Shown: in pieces, positions 1 through 15,376 of the stretch
Position numbering within the stretch: the first letter of the stretch is position 1
How the letters are laid out: each line of letters opens with the position of its first letter
Translations under genes and position numbers: made by a program
Notes under the pieces: generated by a model
What the model was told of the DNA's origin: nothing
Seen by the model: the letters and a program-made list of their open reading frames with translations, nothing else
Database searches by the model: none
Origin: Nectonema munidae
Taxonomy: Eukaryota; Nematomorpha; Nectonematoida; Nectonematidae
Direction of reading: 5' to 3'
DNA: 64,000 nucleotides
Assembly: GCA_030549495.1 (NCBI GenBank)
Contig: JAUIRK010000293.1
Coordinates: 924,674-988,673, forward strand

Positions 1-442
1 ACTTTGAGTTTTCCATATAGCATGGCAAAGATAGCTTTAACTCAAAAAAAATTTTCTACAAAATCTGCATAAACCTTTCAAAAAATAAAATCATCCACTT
101 TTACTATGAAAGATGACGTTGATTAATATAGGAATATTGAAATTTAAGATGGTGTAAGTGGCCTGCAAAACTATAGATGGGATAAAAAATGAATTTAAAA
201 AATCATGAAATTATGGACAATGAAAGTATGCCTAAAAATATAAAAGTATATCGTCTGAAAGATCACTCTAAGCCTCATTCACTTTGTCTTGATTACAATT
301 AGTATTACGTAAAATATATTATTAATTAATTATATTCAAATAAATCAGCATTTAATTTTAGCGTCACGATTTTAAGTTGAATTTTGGTGAACATTTTAAT
401 TACGTGAAAAGCCTCCAATCAAGAGAGGTGAATTGACAATGA

Positions 443-3571
<3,129 letters not shown>

Positions 3572-3660
3572 CAATTCCACAACTATCTCCATCTCATGAG
3601 AAGCGTATAGATTCCAGAAATGTTTATCCAGTTAATTTAAATGGTATTTCGTTGAAATGT
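3572..3660 (+). CDS. Receptor-type guanylyl cyclase, exon between substrate loop and C-terminus
   Basis: This short exon follows a strong polypyrimidine tract and CAG acceptor. It supplies two bases (CA) that complete the codon begun at 560, giving alanine, and then 29 codons. It aligns with the cyclase segment normally written as RIHIS..T...L....Y....RG....K: here AIPQLSPSHEKRI, then RNVYPVNLNGISLKC. It ends in phase 0 before GTTCAC, and the exon at 8376 opens in phase 0 with GKGTQQTYWL. The segment between the NG (usually RG) and GKG has the family's normal length. The lysine that usually precedes GKG is a cysteine here. The donor is weak, so the last codon is less certain than the rest. 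I assign it from the alignment and from splice phase at both ends. Confidence 0.75.
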
Positions 3661-4166
3661 GTTCACCAAAAATGTAGTGTTTCGCTATCAACAAAGTTTT
3701 GTTTCCACTTCTTCTCTAGACGTCATTTCTCGACCTTTTCATTTCTCCTTTTAGTAAACTTACTTTATTTTTGCTTGGATTGATTTATGGTAAAACACTG
3801 TAGAGTTGTGGGTGAAGCCCGTTACCCTATGCCTTGTCCTTCCCTTATGGCAGTTCAAGCTGTTGCTAATTCAAACAAATACAAGAGGCCGCGATTTGAA
3901 GATCTTATTTTTGAAAAAAAGAGCGAGATTCAACTGAGATATCGTGTTAATTTTATGCAGATTTTTTTCCGGGAAAATGTTTCCAAGAAATTTATTTGTG
4001 ATTTTCCTTCATACTTTTGGTATTCTTAATTCTAGTAGATAGAGCATAAGTCTTGGTATTAGTAGAAAATAACAAGTCAAAATATTTTCTGAAATGAAAT
4101 ATTTAAGGAAAAGATGAATTGATAAAAAGTTTCTTATATGATAATGACAGCGGTTATGGCCTATCT

Positions 4167-4302
4167 TTAACCCATTTAAGACCAAGCAAAGCAGACGATA
4201 TCTAAAAAACTCAGACGATTTATATTCAAAGTCATTGAAAAAGCAGACGAAGATGAAATTACTTATGTTCCAAAATAGGAACATTGGTCGTAAATGGGTT
4301 AG
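4167..4302. mobile_element. PiggyBac-like MITE
   Basis: A 136-bp element begins TTAACCCATTTAAGACCAAG and ends with the near-complementary TTGGTCGTAAATGGGTTAG. TTAA target sites and CCC...GGG ends are the piggyBac pattern; here the right TTAA has mutated to TTAG. The interior has three GCAGACGA motifs and a small hairpin, GTTCC AAAATA GGAAC. Near-identical copies lie at 23197 and 47577. It has no coding capacity. Confidence 0.8.
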
Positions 4303-5199
4303 GTTGGGACTCTTTAAAAATGGCGCGTAGTGCTCAATACAATGTAAACTGTTATTGGAAGAGATAGGTTGAAGTCTTCGCAATTTTATATATAATAATA
4401 TATGTGCGTATATGCATTTTAGAATTGCGAATTCACTGCAGTCAAGCTTCATACAACCGCCTGGTCAAAATCGGGGGCTACAAATTCATAAAGAGGAAAA
4501 AGATTAAGATCAAGGTTCGTTTCTCATTCTCGTCAATTATTATTACCTTTTACATTATTATTATTATTCCGCTTATTCTATAGTTAACGCCCCAATGTGC
4601 CCATCGAAAGAACAAAGGATATAAGTCAAATCACGGAATTCCAAAATGAGAGATGCGAACTTTTAAGATGGGAGGCACATATGCTTTAATGGAAATTTAA
4701 ATATTTATATTTTAATACATTCTCAATTTATTTATTAACATGTTCAATAGGAAAAAAATTACAAAGTGATTAAAAATTTTATTTAGGAAATAAAATATGT
4801 ACATTATAATTTTATATGATAGTATAAAACAGAATAATTTGAACAATATTGTTTTGATATAATGATAGAAAAAAATAATAATAAGCCATTCTTTCGTTAA
4901 TATGCACACGTTGGGATCAGAAACACCTACTGCATATCAAGTGAGAGCGCATTTTAGCATCCGCGATGTCCGCCATCTTGGATCTCGTCTGAGAACGAGA
5001 AAGACATGAATACGCGAGATTCGGTGTTTGGGTTGTTTTTGGTATCTATCAACCGGACTTAGCATAAAAAACAGGAAACGAAATTCAATACCGCAAATTT
5101 TATTGGAATTGACTTAATTAAATCGACTTAATTGCATTCAATTATATATAATTATATACAAATATACAAAAATACTAGTGTGTACACCAAGAGGAAAGC

Positions 5200-5545
5200 A
5201 TTTTTTTCACTTCATGAGAAAATCATCCAGCTTCGTCTGTACAGGCTTGGTCGTAGCAAGGACTCGTAGTTTACGAAGAAGGGTAGACTGTTAAAGACTT
5301 TCCAGGATAATTCCATTGCTCTCCAGGAAGGGAACAATGAGCTGGATGCTCAGGAGCCAGGACATTGGCTACCATGTCCTCATCAGTTGGCTAAGATGCT
5401 ATGGGAAGATCGTAATCTTCAGTTGCCAGACTTGTAGTTCTTGAGATGGGTTGTCACAACCTCCCATGGAATATCGTATTTTTTGGAGTCCAAGATGCAG
5501 CCGCATATCAACCGATTCGCATATTATTCGGGCGCATTTTAACGG
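5200..5545 (-). pseudogene. Possible pogo/Tigger-like transposase C-terminal relic
   Basis: This block is clearly less AT-rich than its surroundings. On the minus strand, different frames give ATEDYDLPIAS, then PTDEDMVANVLAPEHPA, and finally LLRKLRVLATTKPVQTKLDD followed by FLMK and a stop. A terminal LR.L.......QTKLDDF pattern resembles the tail of pogo/Tigger and jerky-type transposases. The frames are interrupted and no catalytic DDE motif is visible. Flanking segments near 4930 and 5510 both carry GCATATCAA...GCGCATTTTA-type strings and could be repeat ends. The call is tentative. Confidence 0.25.
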
Positions 5546-6994
5546 AAGATTGGTGAATATATAAGTTCAATATAACTATCTTTTTAAAAACTTGAAAAAA
5601 TGAAAAAATTCACTTGTATAAATTTCACAAAAATTTCGATTAAAAGAAAAATATACGATAAAATTAATTGCAGCCAAATCAGGTTTTTATAAAATGAAGA
5701 CATAATGAGATTGCGACGATGCCTAAAATAATTAATTTGAAGAAAAAAATAAATTTTAATTTTCTAGCACTTCAATGACATGACATGCAAAAAAACGAAG
5801 AGGTTATCTTTTTCTTAAACATCAAATCAGACGCGTACATCTACACCCAACATATGTTGGAGATCGTGTTACTCAAACGTCAATAACATAAATATTTTTC
5901 TTTATCATAATGGGAACTTTTTCGATAGAACTTTCTTAAAAATTTTCATTTGTCAATTTTGTGTTTTCATATTTGAAATTTAACTTTCACTCATTTTATG
6001 ACTGGGTATACAGTTGTAGACACGGTTTTTCATCAATATAATTTGCATTCAATTATTTATTATTATTCTTCCATTTATTTTTGTTTTACAACTATATGGA
6101 AATGATTTAATCCTCAAACTATTTTTGACCATGACTTGCTAGACTTTAGAATAACAGACTACAAATGTTAAAGGAAAAATAATGTCTACCAGTTGGTCTA
6201 TTTTTTCAATATTATTTACGTTCATTGCGCTAATCCTAATGTATTAATATTAAAAAGTGGCAGAGATTAAAGTATATAGAACCAACTTTCTAAAGCTACA
6301 GTTCGTGAGCATATGAGAGCAGGATGCACAAATCCCAAAATTTAGGGTAAAAGTGAATCAGAATTTATAAAATATGATTTATACAAGAAACTTAATTTAG
6401 CTAAAACTTCGGAATCTAATGCGAAGAAATGCCAACATTTAGAAAGTCAATATTTCAGTTTTTTGATTAAAATATCCTAAATTTGTCAAATCAATAACAG
6501 ATCATGAAAATAACCTTGTTCTGATTGTCAATTAATATTAATAATACTTATTATTTTTCACTTGGATGCCCAAAACATTTAAATACAAAATATTGAGATT
6601 TTAATAGTATTTGAAATTTGTCTACTTTTGTATACACATATGGTTAAAATGTGATTCTAATTTTATTCGTCAGTTGAGGGTTAAGAAATGAGTCAGGATT
6701 TTCATTTCTCCAATACGCCATAACATTGAAAATCTTAGGGGAAAATCACTAGCACTTCTTCCTATTATACATATGATTTTCCCCAATTTTTTTCTTTTTC
6801 TTTTTTTTTATTTTAAATTCATATTTTAATTTTGACTTTTTTCATTTTAAATTTGACATTTTTTCATTTTAAATTCAAAATATATTTTTATTTTGAAAAT
6901 TTCTTGAATAAATACTGACTATTCGAATAAACTACGAAAAAACTCAGTTCTGATTAGCTAAAATTGGATCATTTTTAGCCATTTCAATATATTA

Positions 6995-7614
6995 GTCAGA
7001 CCTCGTTTATTAGACACTGTTAGTTTCACACATATTCATGTCGAATTGTGAATTGTTGGATTAACGCAATTTCTACCAGTGTATAAAATTTAAAAAGAAT
7101 CAATACCTCAAACTCAAAAGTTATTTATTAAATGAAGTATGTATTTGTATATATAACATTTATGTTTCGTGTGAATAAAAATCTTTCAAAAATGATTACT
7201 TCAACCTCTTTACCCTACACCAAAGAGATTGGAAAAGTAAAGAAACTAGTTTGTCGTCAATGCACCATCTTTAGGTATAAACAAAAACCCATCGACAAAC
7301 ATATGTGAAAATAACACACTCCCTTTGTAAAGCAATACTATCGTACTGTCAATCTTAAAAAAGTATACGTGATGATTGGTTAATCCAACCTCTTCGGATT
7401 ATTAAATGTCGGATTAGAAGATCATCAATTAGGAAAAATAAAAATTTTATATTTTATCTGTCGAATTAGCAAATTCACAGGCATGTCTAAAAGAAATTAG
7501 TTTGATTTGAAGTATAGTTGGTGTCGAAATGTGAATTTCGGAATAACGGGAGAGAAAAAATCGTTTAGCGTGTCGCTTAGCTGAAAGGGTTTTCGGATAA
7601 ACTGGGTCTGACTG
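6995..7614. mobile_element. Pogo/Tigger-like non-autonomous element
   Basis: The left end GTCAGACCTCGTTTATTAG is mirrored at the right by the complement of CAGTCAGACCCAGTTTATCC, and both sides abut TA (6993-6994 and 7615-7616). A TA duplication with CAGTC...CTCGTTTAT ends is characteristic of pogo/Tigger elements of the Tc1/mariner superfamily. The 620-bp body has no transposase frame. Two internal stretches (about 7380-7430) repeat end-like TCGGATTA motifs, so it may be composite. Confidence 0.7.
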
Positions 7615-8375
7615 TATTTAATTTTTGTCAAAATAATTTTACGTTTTTTTGATGTTCACGACGAGAAAAAAATGGTAGAATTTGCGTGATTCCATCAGAT
7701 ATCAGTAACGACCCATCATTTCAAGGCATAGTGAAAAGTTTTATAACAGCTAAGCTAGTTTTAGAGTTTGGCTACCTACTTAGATATCCTACGCATTTCT
7801 GAGTTAGTGAATTACGTCACTCATTTGCTTGTCTTTCGTCTTTATTGCAAAAAATTCAAAATTTTTATTTTGATTAAATTTAAAAAAATAATAAGGTTCG
7901 GTTTATTAATGATCATTTTTTTGTCTATGAAAGTAAACTTTTTTAACACACTGGTTTCGGGAGAAATTAAAAATTATTTTATATAAAGAAAACATGTTGA
8001 CATTTTAATATTGAAAAATAAACCAAAACATATTATTACTTCGTCTAAATTTTAGTTAAATTACGAGCATATCTTCCCAACTAAGATTCTAGATATAAAA
8101 TTCTAAATTTTATGTCCAAAACGATTGCATCACTTCATAATTGTGAATTTTAAGTGTTAAGCAGGAATTTTAAGTCCACAATTCTGTTTATAATATGATT
8201 TTCTTAGGAATTTATTATTGTCACAAATAATGAAATAGTGGGTTTTTTGATCATATCTAAATTTTGAACGAATTTAAGGCCCTTGTTCTACACCTCGAGC
8301 TTGTGATTATCTACGTAATTTTGATTGACATGTTTCATTTTGCTACCTCAACAACTTTTATTAATATATCTGTAG

Positions 8376-8483
8376 GGAAAAGGCACACAACAAACTTATT
8401 GGCTCATTGGAAAAGAAGATTTAGACACGCCTATGGTGTGCACTGATTTCAATGACGACTCTGATCTCGAAAACACTGAGTAG
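8376..8483 (+). CDS. Receptor-type guanylyl cyclase, C-terminal exon
   Basis: The last exon of the cyclase begins after CTGTAG and reads GKGTQQTYWLIGKEDL, the diagnostic end of the guanylyl cyclase catalytic domain (GKG...TYWL). It is followed by an acidic tail, TPMVCTDFNDDSDLENTE, and TAG at 8481. Phase 0 at its start matches the preceding exon. In the family this strand packs against the nucleotide pocket, and the tail after TYWL is variable. A polyadenylation signal lies 97 bases after the stop. Together the three visible exons encode roughly the last 98 residues of the protein, so the window holds only its 3' end. Confidence 0.92.
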   Translation, partial: GKGTQQTYWLIGKEDLDTPMVCTDFNDDSDLENTE

Positions 8484-8580
8484 AGGACAAAGAACCCCAT
8501 GATATATCTGTCACTTATAGAAAATCTAAATTATTTTATCTTTCATCCATGTGTTATATGTGTACTTATTCTTCATTTTA

Positions 8581-8586
8581 AATAAA
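8581..8586 (+). promoter_or_regulatory. Polyadenylation signal of the guanylyl cyclase
   Basis: AATAAA lies about 100 bases after the stop codon of the cyclase and is the first canonical signal downstream. The 3' UTR would therefore be short. Confidence 0.6.
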
Positions 8587-9249
8587 AAAAATTCATTACT
8601 AAATTTTATTTGCGTCTTCAAATGAAAATGTATACAGTTTGTCTCCTTGACTATGCATATTAGACTTTATTTCAGACAACTGTTGGGACAACGCCAATTG
8701 TTCAATAGAGAGATGGTCTCAATAGAGAGAAGCAGAAACTCAAAATCAAAAAAAAATCTGTGACCTCATCATCTCATCTCCCCAGCGCCCTCGAAATACT
8801 CCTCCTTCTCTTTCTGGAACTCCATTGACACATATATATTATATATATTTAGACTTTCTTATAGTCCAGCAGCCTTATAACCACCTCCCCTCTGTGATTA
8901 CAGCCAGACCAAGAATGCTACTAATGTCGTCTTATATCTCTTCTAGGCTTTGCTCTTGACAACTTTTTTATAAAAGGTTGTAGAGTGTAGACAGTACAAC
9001 AGTAATTTAGTCTGGTATATAGGGGCGATCTTTTAACTGTTCTAGATTTTACCACTTGTAAAAAGTGTGCATTTCAAAGATAAGGAAAAAACAGCGCGAT
9101 ACTTTCGGCCAATTTTGAAAGAGTAGTTTCATTGCTTATCTGGGTTAGAACTTGGCACAACAATCTTCGTTTGTAGTAGCTTTTGAAAGTTTTGATTATT
9201 CCCCGGTCAATTTGAAAGAAAAACGCAATATACTAAGAGTCGAAAAGAG

Positions 9250-9375
9250 CAGAGTTTCTTTTAGAAATAATTTCCTCAAAATAATTTGCCTCGACTGAGA
9301 TTTGAACTCCAGATCTCAGAATGTAGCGTCCAGCTTGCTCAAACACATATAGCATCGAGGGTTTGTGATTATATA
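9250..9375 (-). repeat. tRNA-derived SINE relic
   Basis: On the minus strand a tRNA-like segment has a degenerate A box (GAGCAAGCTGG) and a B-box-like AGTTCAAATCTC, with a short complementary arm around it (GAGAT...ATCTC). It cannot fold as a functional tRNA by eye and is best read as a SINE head. No second copy was recognised in this window. Confidence 0.4.
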
Positions 9376-10114
9376 GTTCTAAGGGGGTAAGGTAGAGATT
9401 TACCTTATAGCAAAAGAACATTACAATTCTGCGTCTTCAGTATCTTATTGAAAGCTTTTAGCCAGTTAATAGAAAAAGCGGTTGTCACCTTGTCTTCCTG
9501 ATTGACATAGTAATTACAGGTTTTAATAGACTTATGTGGACATTCTTTAAACATCTTGGATTTTAAGATTTTCGAATGACAACCACTTTGTGGAAGTGCC
9601 ATTTTGATTGACAGGAATTTTTACTTACGAGCATGATGATTACTTTCATAGCGTCATTTCTAGTGTGTCCATCATATGTCTTTTGCTATATTGTAAGTAT
9701 TTAAAATAGCCAATTAGAGAGATTGATTAAACACCCATACAAGTTGTTGTTGCTTACCTTCTGATTATCTGCATTCTTATATTGATGTCCGATAACAAAA
9801 CCGTTCTAATCAAGGCCATAGTGTGGGAGTGGAAAAAATTTTTTTCTCAAAGTTGCTTGAAAGTGTCGAAATCATTGAATGTGTTCATTTAACCTTGAAC
9901 ATAGACCTATTGCTCGCTTTTAACAGATGGAGATTCTGATGAAGTTTACAAAAATTAAGAAGAACACTTTTTTCTTCTAATTTTAAAATTTGTGATATGA
10001 TTTATTTGTGGATGAGGTAAGATTTAACGTTACGATCTAAAAATGTTTAAAATATAGTTAGAAAACTAGGGAGGGAATTAATAGAAAATTCAGATTTATT
10101 TTTCTATACAAAAT

Positions 10115-10349
10115 CAGGCCCGTTGCTAGGACTTTTCAATTGGGAGGGTTGGAAAAAAATTTTCAAAAAATATTTTCACAAAAATTTTTTTGGTACTTAT
10201 GGGTTATCTCTCCCCCATTCAAAAAAAATTTTTTAGTAAATTACTGAAAAAAAATTTAAAGTGGGAGGGAGATAACTAATAAGTACCAAATTTTTATATA
10301 AAGTCTAAAAATAAACCATTTTTGAACCCCCTCGCTGGCTACGGGCCTG
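10115..10349. mobile_element. hAT-type MITE with perfect 8-bp target duplication
   Basis: The element starts CAGGCCCGTTGCTAGG and ends GCTGGCTACGGGCCTG, which are imperfect terminal inverted repeats. It is flanked on both sides by TACAAAAT (10107-10114 and 10350-10357). An 8-bp duplication with CAG...CTG ends is the hAT signature. The interior is a long imperfect palindrome, with AAAAAATTTT strings in both halves and two GGGAGGG/ATAACT motifs facing each other. It has no coding capacity. Confidence 0.9.
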
Positions 10350-11824
10350 TACAAAATGCAATTAAAATAGCAAGCTCACCATTTGAATAAAAGTTTTCCA
10401 ATATTCTAGTTTAACAAAGCATATTTAAAATGTTTACTTTTTTTTAATAATAATGCATATAAATAACATAACATAAGTGTATTAAGCAATGTAAAGAGGC
10501 TATCGCGTAGTCAATTGCATCAAATATAATACAAATAAAACACAAATCAATCAAATAATGAGATATTTTTATCTTTCCAAAAATCATTAAGCTTTCTTTC
10601 AAAAATATACATATTCGACAACTTCATTTGGCAAACCATTCTCGTGATTATAAGCTTTTTGTGTTAAATAGTGTTGTCTATAATTAATTTTATAGGAATC
10701 AAGTTCCAATTTCAGTGAATGTGATCTGGAAATTCTCTTTGAGTAACCAGGCAAAACATTCTCATCAATGTTCACGTTTTCTTTCACGAATAGAGAATAT
10801 ATTAAAATATTTCATATGCTACATGAACAAAATTTAGACGTACTTCTTTTGAAATCTCTCCCATATCCAAAAAGTTTAGGTAAAATCAAAAAGAAACTTA
10901 TATAAACTATTCAATATTTTGCAATCTAATTTAAAATATTAGCAAATGTTTTAACATATGCAGAAATGTAAGTTAATTTTTTACAAAAATTACCTAAATT
11001 ACTTAAGCAATAAAATATAACATTTTAGATTAAAAAAAAGTTTCAAAATTTTGAAAAAAAAGTATTCAATAAAAAAAATTCTGGAAATTAAATTCCGTAA
11101 GCTTAAATTCTAGAGTTTCAAATTTTTTATATATGATTTTTTTTGTAAAAATATTTGAAAAACCAAATCAAACTTTTTGGCAATATTTTATTTAAAAACA
11201 AATGCGATGAAAATCAAACAGAATCCAAAAATTCAATTGAATATTTTTCTTTTTTTATCAAAGCAACATCGAGTATACCTGTGTCTTCCAACTTTCCATC
11301 AAATATTTTTGTGTTTGGATGTCCAATCAAATGCCAACACCACCTCCATTCAGAATGAAATGGTTTGACAGTTTTAAATTAACTTTAATTTTATGAAGAG
11401 TTTTACCATAATATAATTTAAGTGCAAAGAATCTTCATATGCTTAACATGGAGTAAATTTTTCAGGTTAAATGTAAATATCTATTGAGAAATTTTTTGAG
11501 GTATATTCCATGAATTTTGTTCTGTCAAAATTAAGGTACTCTACAGTAATTGTATAAAACGCAAAATAAGGTTTCACGAACAGTTAATAATGGGTAATTT
11601 CTCGAAGTTTGTAATAAAAGTAATCACTATTTTTCTAACTTAAACATAGACTATCATAGAAGTATGAGAAAGTAAATAAAAGAAAAGCTGCATCTCTAGA
11701 AGAAAAACATTTATTAGATTTGATTGACATCTTATTCGCAAATTTTATTGGCTGCACAAACTGTCAAAAAATATTCTTCATCAAAATACTAGTAGAAGTA
11801 AATCAGTTCTTTATACTGCTATTA

Positions 11825-12056
11825 ATGATGATACCAAAGTATTTTAAGTGTCAAAATAGCTTCTACAATTTTGGCGGCGCCAAAGAAGATATAACAGATG
11901 AAGTTATTCTAAATGGTGAAAAGGATGAAAGCATGATGATCGATTCAGAGAAGAATGACAACGAAAGAAGACAATTTTTCAAAGAAGAAGAAGCTATTGT
12001 CCAAAAATTTGCAAGCAGCACTCAGTTCAATACCTTTTCAATCAATTCTCTCCTAC
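11825..12056 (+). CDS. Not-class homeobox protein, first exon with eh1 repressor motif
   Basis: This open frame begins with two adjacent ATG codons at 11825. It encodes about 77 residues: a hydrophobic start, an acidic stretch (ITDEVILNGEKDESMMIDSE), then KNDNERRQFFKEEE, and near the end FSINSLL at 12035-12055. FSINSLL matches the engrailed-homology-1 (eh1) motif, which binds Groucho/TLE co-repressors and is usual in Not proteins. The exon would end with one base at 12056 before GTAACA. That phase fits the homeodomain exon at 19576, which opens with two bases before ATG, and the junction codon would be histidine. No other frame nearby offers a similar match. The start codon is uncertain; another ATG pair lies in frame near 11935. 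Joining this exon to the homeobox is an inference from motif, strand and phase. Confidence 0.6.
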
Positions 12057-13778
12057 GTAACAATAAAATTATTTATAGCAGTTCGTTTACCAACTAAAAT
12101 GAAGAGGATTGTACTTTTGAATTGTATAGCATTTCAAAAATAAAATTACAAAAAAATGCTTTGGAGGAAAAACGTACTAATGCTTCAAATTCCACAGTCT
12201 TAATAATAGTATGTTTTATTTGCTAAGCGACATAAATAAACCCAATCGAATATTTGAGGCCATTTTTGCTTTATATGTGTTGCTGTACAGTTTTTTCCTT
12301 CCATTATTATACCTCAATTATTATTATTTGTCAAAATGCTTATAACATCTTTGAAATGAATTTTAGTCTCTATAACTCTTCATTATGCAAAACATTATTA
12401 TTAAAAATGTTCTTCTTTAGTAATTTTATTTTTAAATCTTATATCTTTATGTATATTATTAGTTTTGTGCTTTAAAGAGGCGAAGCAAAAAAAGTAAAGA
12501 GACAATATACAATTGCGAAAGGACAAAATAGAATTGCAAACAGAAGAAATAGAACTAAAAATATTACATAACATATACCCATATACATATATGTAATAAA
12601 TATGCGTATTTTTACGGATCCAAATCATTCCCACTGTAAAAGTCTTCATTATATAGATGCATTCACTGTTTACAGAAGTTCACCAATGAAAACTAAAATA
12701 AGAGAAAGCGAGCTAAGAACAATTTGACTGTAAGTTGAAAAACACAATTTTTCTACCTAAAATTGTGACAAGTTGAATCTGACGTTTTTACTCTATGATT
12801 AACTAATTGATCAGGTGATTTTGCCGCAATCACAAATGGCGTATGTTCAAAGAGGTATTGTGAACAGGTGAAGAGTGATATCATAAATTATAAATTTCTA
12901 ATTTTGAAATATCATTTCATTTCTACAAAATATTTGCTTGAAATTTTTCATTCAATTCAAGAATTTTTTTTTTATATAAATAAATGAAAAAAGGAATTAT
13001 GCAATCCCAGTAAATTAAGTAACTTTCAGTAAATTGAAATTTGATTTTAGCAAAATAAAAAAAAATAAAATTGTGTTTTGTTATAAATGAAGTTCTAATA
13101 TTTAGCAGCGTTCCTCATTTCCACGGAATATACGCTTTTCTAAAACTAACAATCACATTTATAAGCTCAGTTCAATGTTTCACCAAGGTAAAGGTTTTGC
13201 CATAACTCATTTTAAAACCTGGCATTTGCTATAAACTTCTTCGCAATTCGTTCAACTCGTCATGCCAATTTCATCTCAAATGGTTTTTTTGTTTGGACTT
13301 CGTTTATCCCTTCCTCACAAAAATTCCTTTGGGTTTAGATTGAATTTCACTTTTTGAAAACCAAACAAATATCTAAGATCCACTGAGCAGAAACATGGAT
13401 CTTATAAACAAGAAAAAGATCGAAAAGGATTTTGTAACAGTCGCAACCTACTAAGGCACCTTTTTGAAATTTAAGCCCCACATTTTGCAATTTAAATTTT
13501 TCCAACTTTCATTTTTAACAATATGATTTCAATTTTTTATTATCTGAGTGCTAACTTAAATTTTAGATTTAAGTAATTTTTGAGTTTAGGATAACTACAA
13601 AACTGATAATAAAAAAAGACGATAATCAAGAAGTAACAGAAATTTTTACAATGATAAAATACTTAATTCCATACAATTTAAAATCAGCGCTAGCTTGTTC
13701 AGATTTTTTTGATGAATCAATGAAAACAGTTAAGATAAGTTATTGCTAAACCCTATTTTATGTGATAAGTAAAATATA

Positions 13779-13920
13779 TAGCGGGATTGAACCCAGACCG
13801 ACTGAATCAAGACACAACGCTTCCACCACTAAGCCATATCTGCAAGCTTTGCACAGTCCATCAGATATATTTTCAATAATGATAGACGTTGCCACCTCTG
13901 TAATCTCACAGAAGATTACA
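13779..13920 (-). repeat. tRNA-derived SINE, family 1, copy 1
   Basis: On the minus strand it carries an A box TGGCTTAGTGG (plus positions 13826-13836) and a B box GGTTCAATCC (13784-13793), the two internal RNA polymerase III promoter elements. Upstream of the tRNA-like part, both copies share a further 80 bases containing GGTGGCAACGTCTATCATTA. It is about 90% identical by eye to the copy at 15230. Confidence 0.75.
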
Positions 13921-15229
13921 TTCAATAAAATGTTATCTTTTAAATAAAGAGTTTTTCCTTTAAAAATATACATAAAGACCGAGTTAATTCTGAATTACAA
14001 AATCGTGCGATTGAATTACAAAACGATAGAAAAAATGCTTAAATTGAAAAAGAATCTGGAAGTATAAAGGATATATATATATTTTTTAGAGAAAATAATG
14101 TAGCAGACATTTAAAAATATCTTTTGAAAAATCTGAATTTAGTAGACAAAAGAGATTTTATATATTAATAATAACAATTTACACTAGACATTTGAGGATA
14201 CAGTTAAATGATTACTTTTATCAGACTTCTTATTCAAAATTTTACTGAAACGTGAATAATTTTCAATCAAATTATTTCATATCAAACTATAATTTTCTTT
14301 TCACCAAATATCGAATATTTAGTCAAGTTAGAAGGTCTCTAAGAATTGGAAGCAAATTTTTGTGTGTTTGATGAAGAAAAAATTTCAAATACGTACACTT
14401 TGGACAAACATATCTTTTCCCTTATGTTTAAAATATATTCAAAAAATCTGCAGTAAAATTTGGACTCTTTTCCCAATACTTCATCCTTAAAACCAAAAGA
14501 ATGGAATGTCTTTTCTGATGTTGAATCCAGTATCTCAGAAAATCTCTCAAAGATATGAAGCTTCCAGAATGGAGTATGAATTAATACCAGAATCATCAGT
14601 TTAAAATATGGGTTTGGAATGAGAAAAGGAAGATTCTCAGATGAAGGTCTATATGAACTTAAAGAAAGCTTTCGAGATTTTTGAATAGAATCTCCACATT
14701 TTGCAGAACAATGCAGAAAAGTATCCACCAGGTGAAGCTTTTATTATTACGCTTTTTAAGCTGAAACATCTTGTGTAGAGAGAAGAATTGAGTCTCAATA
14801 TGCTGATAACCTGTCAATAAGCATTATTTTCAATGAATATAAGCCGATATGATAATCAAATATTTCTTAACTCTTCTATAGGTTTAGTCAAATTATTCAT
14901 TTTTATTTAGCAAAGAAAGTGAATGATTTGAAAAAATAATGTATAATAAAAATTAAAATGTTGACTTATTTGTCTCAAGATTACATTTACACAAGAAAAT
15001 GTTATCAGCAAATACGCCCAAAATTTGAAATTACAAAATTTAATTTAAAAAATGGTATAACAAAATTGAAGTTGCCTAATGCAGAGCTCTGTTTTCACTT
15101 TTGAATCAGTTAGATTCCAAAGGTTTGTCGAAACCGTAATAAGGAGATATAAACAAAAAAAGCGTAAAAACCTAACCCGGTCTTACCCATTTTAGTTGTT
15201 TTTAATATTCCTCCAGAAGTGGGCCGATA

Positions 15230-15376
15230 AAACGAATAGCCACGAACCGTGATTGAATCCAGACCGACAGACACAACGCTTACACCACTAAGCCATATCT
15301 GAAAGCGTTGCACAGTCCATCAGATATATTTTGAATAATGATAGACGTTGCCACCTCTGTAATCTCACAGAAGAGT
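15230..15376 (-). repeat. tRNA-derived SINE, family 1, copy 2
   Basis: This is a second copy of the element at 13779, in the same orientation. It has the same TGGCTTAGTGG A box but a decayed B box (GGATTCAATCA) and a small deletion between them. The shared segment ends at the same CTGTGAGATTACAGAG string in both copies, so that point is probably one true boundary. Confidence 0.7.

Larger units (their letters stand above)
3661..8375 (+). other. Last guanylyl cyclase intron
   Basis: This 4.7-kb intron holds a piggyBac-like MITE (4167-4302), a GC-richer stretch that may be a pogo transposase relic (5200-5545) and a pogo/Tigger-like element (6995-7614). A reading frame at 3787-4029 (VVGEARYPMPCPSLMAVQAV, then KYKRPRFEDLIFEK) looks slightly less AT-biased, but I recognise no domain in it. 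Segments 4310-5180, 5550-6990 and 7620-8370 show nothing that I can name. Confidence 0.5.
8590..11824. other. Intergenic region between cyclase and Not genes
   Basis: This is AT-rich intergenic DNA. A stretch from about 8680 to 9000 is richer in C and T (for example around 8765-8830), but I find no gene in it. A tRNA-like relic (9250-9375) and a hAT MITE (10115-10349) are listed separately. From 10360 to 11820 I see only AT-rich sequence, some of which may be the promoter and 5' UTR of the Not gene. Confidence 0.5.

Noticed and set aside
3787-4029. Possible extra exon in the cyclase intron
   Set aside because: The cyclase exons on either side already join in phase and at family length, so no further exon is needed; no other domain was recognised.
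4009-4452. 147-codon open frame on the minus strand
   Set aside because: It reads straight through the piggyBac-like MITE at 4167 and is hydrophobic, AT-driven sequence; a chance frame.
11155-11368. Two overlapping open frames upstream of the Not exon
   Set aside because: Overlapping frames of random AT-rich composition, no splice logic and no motif.
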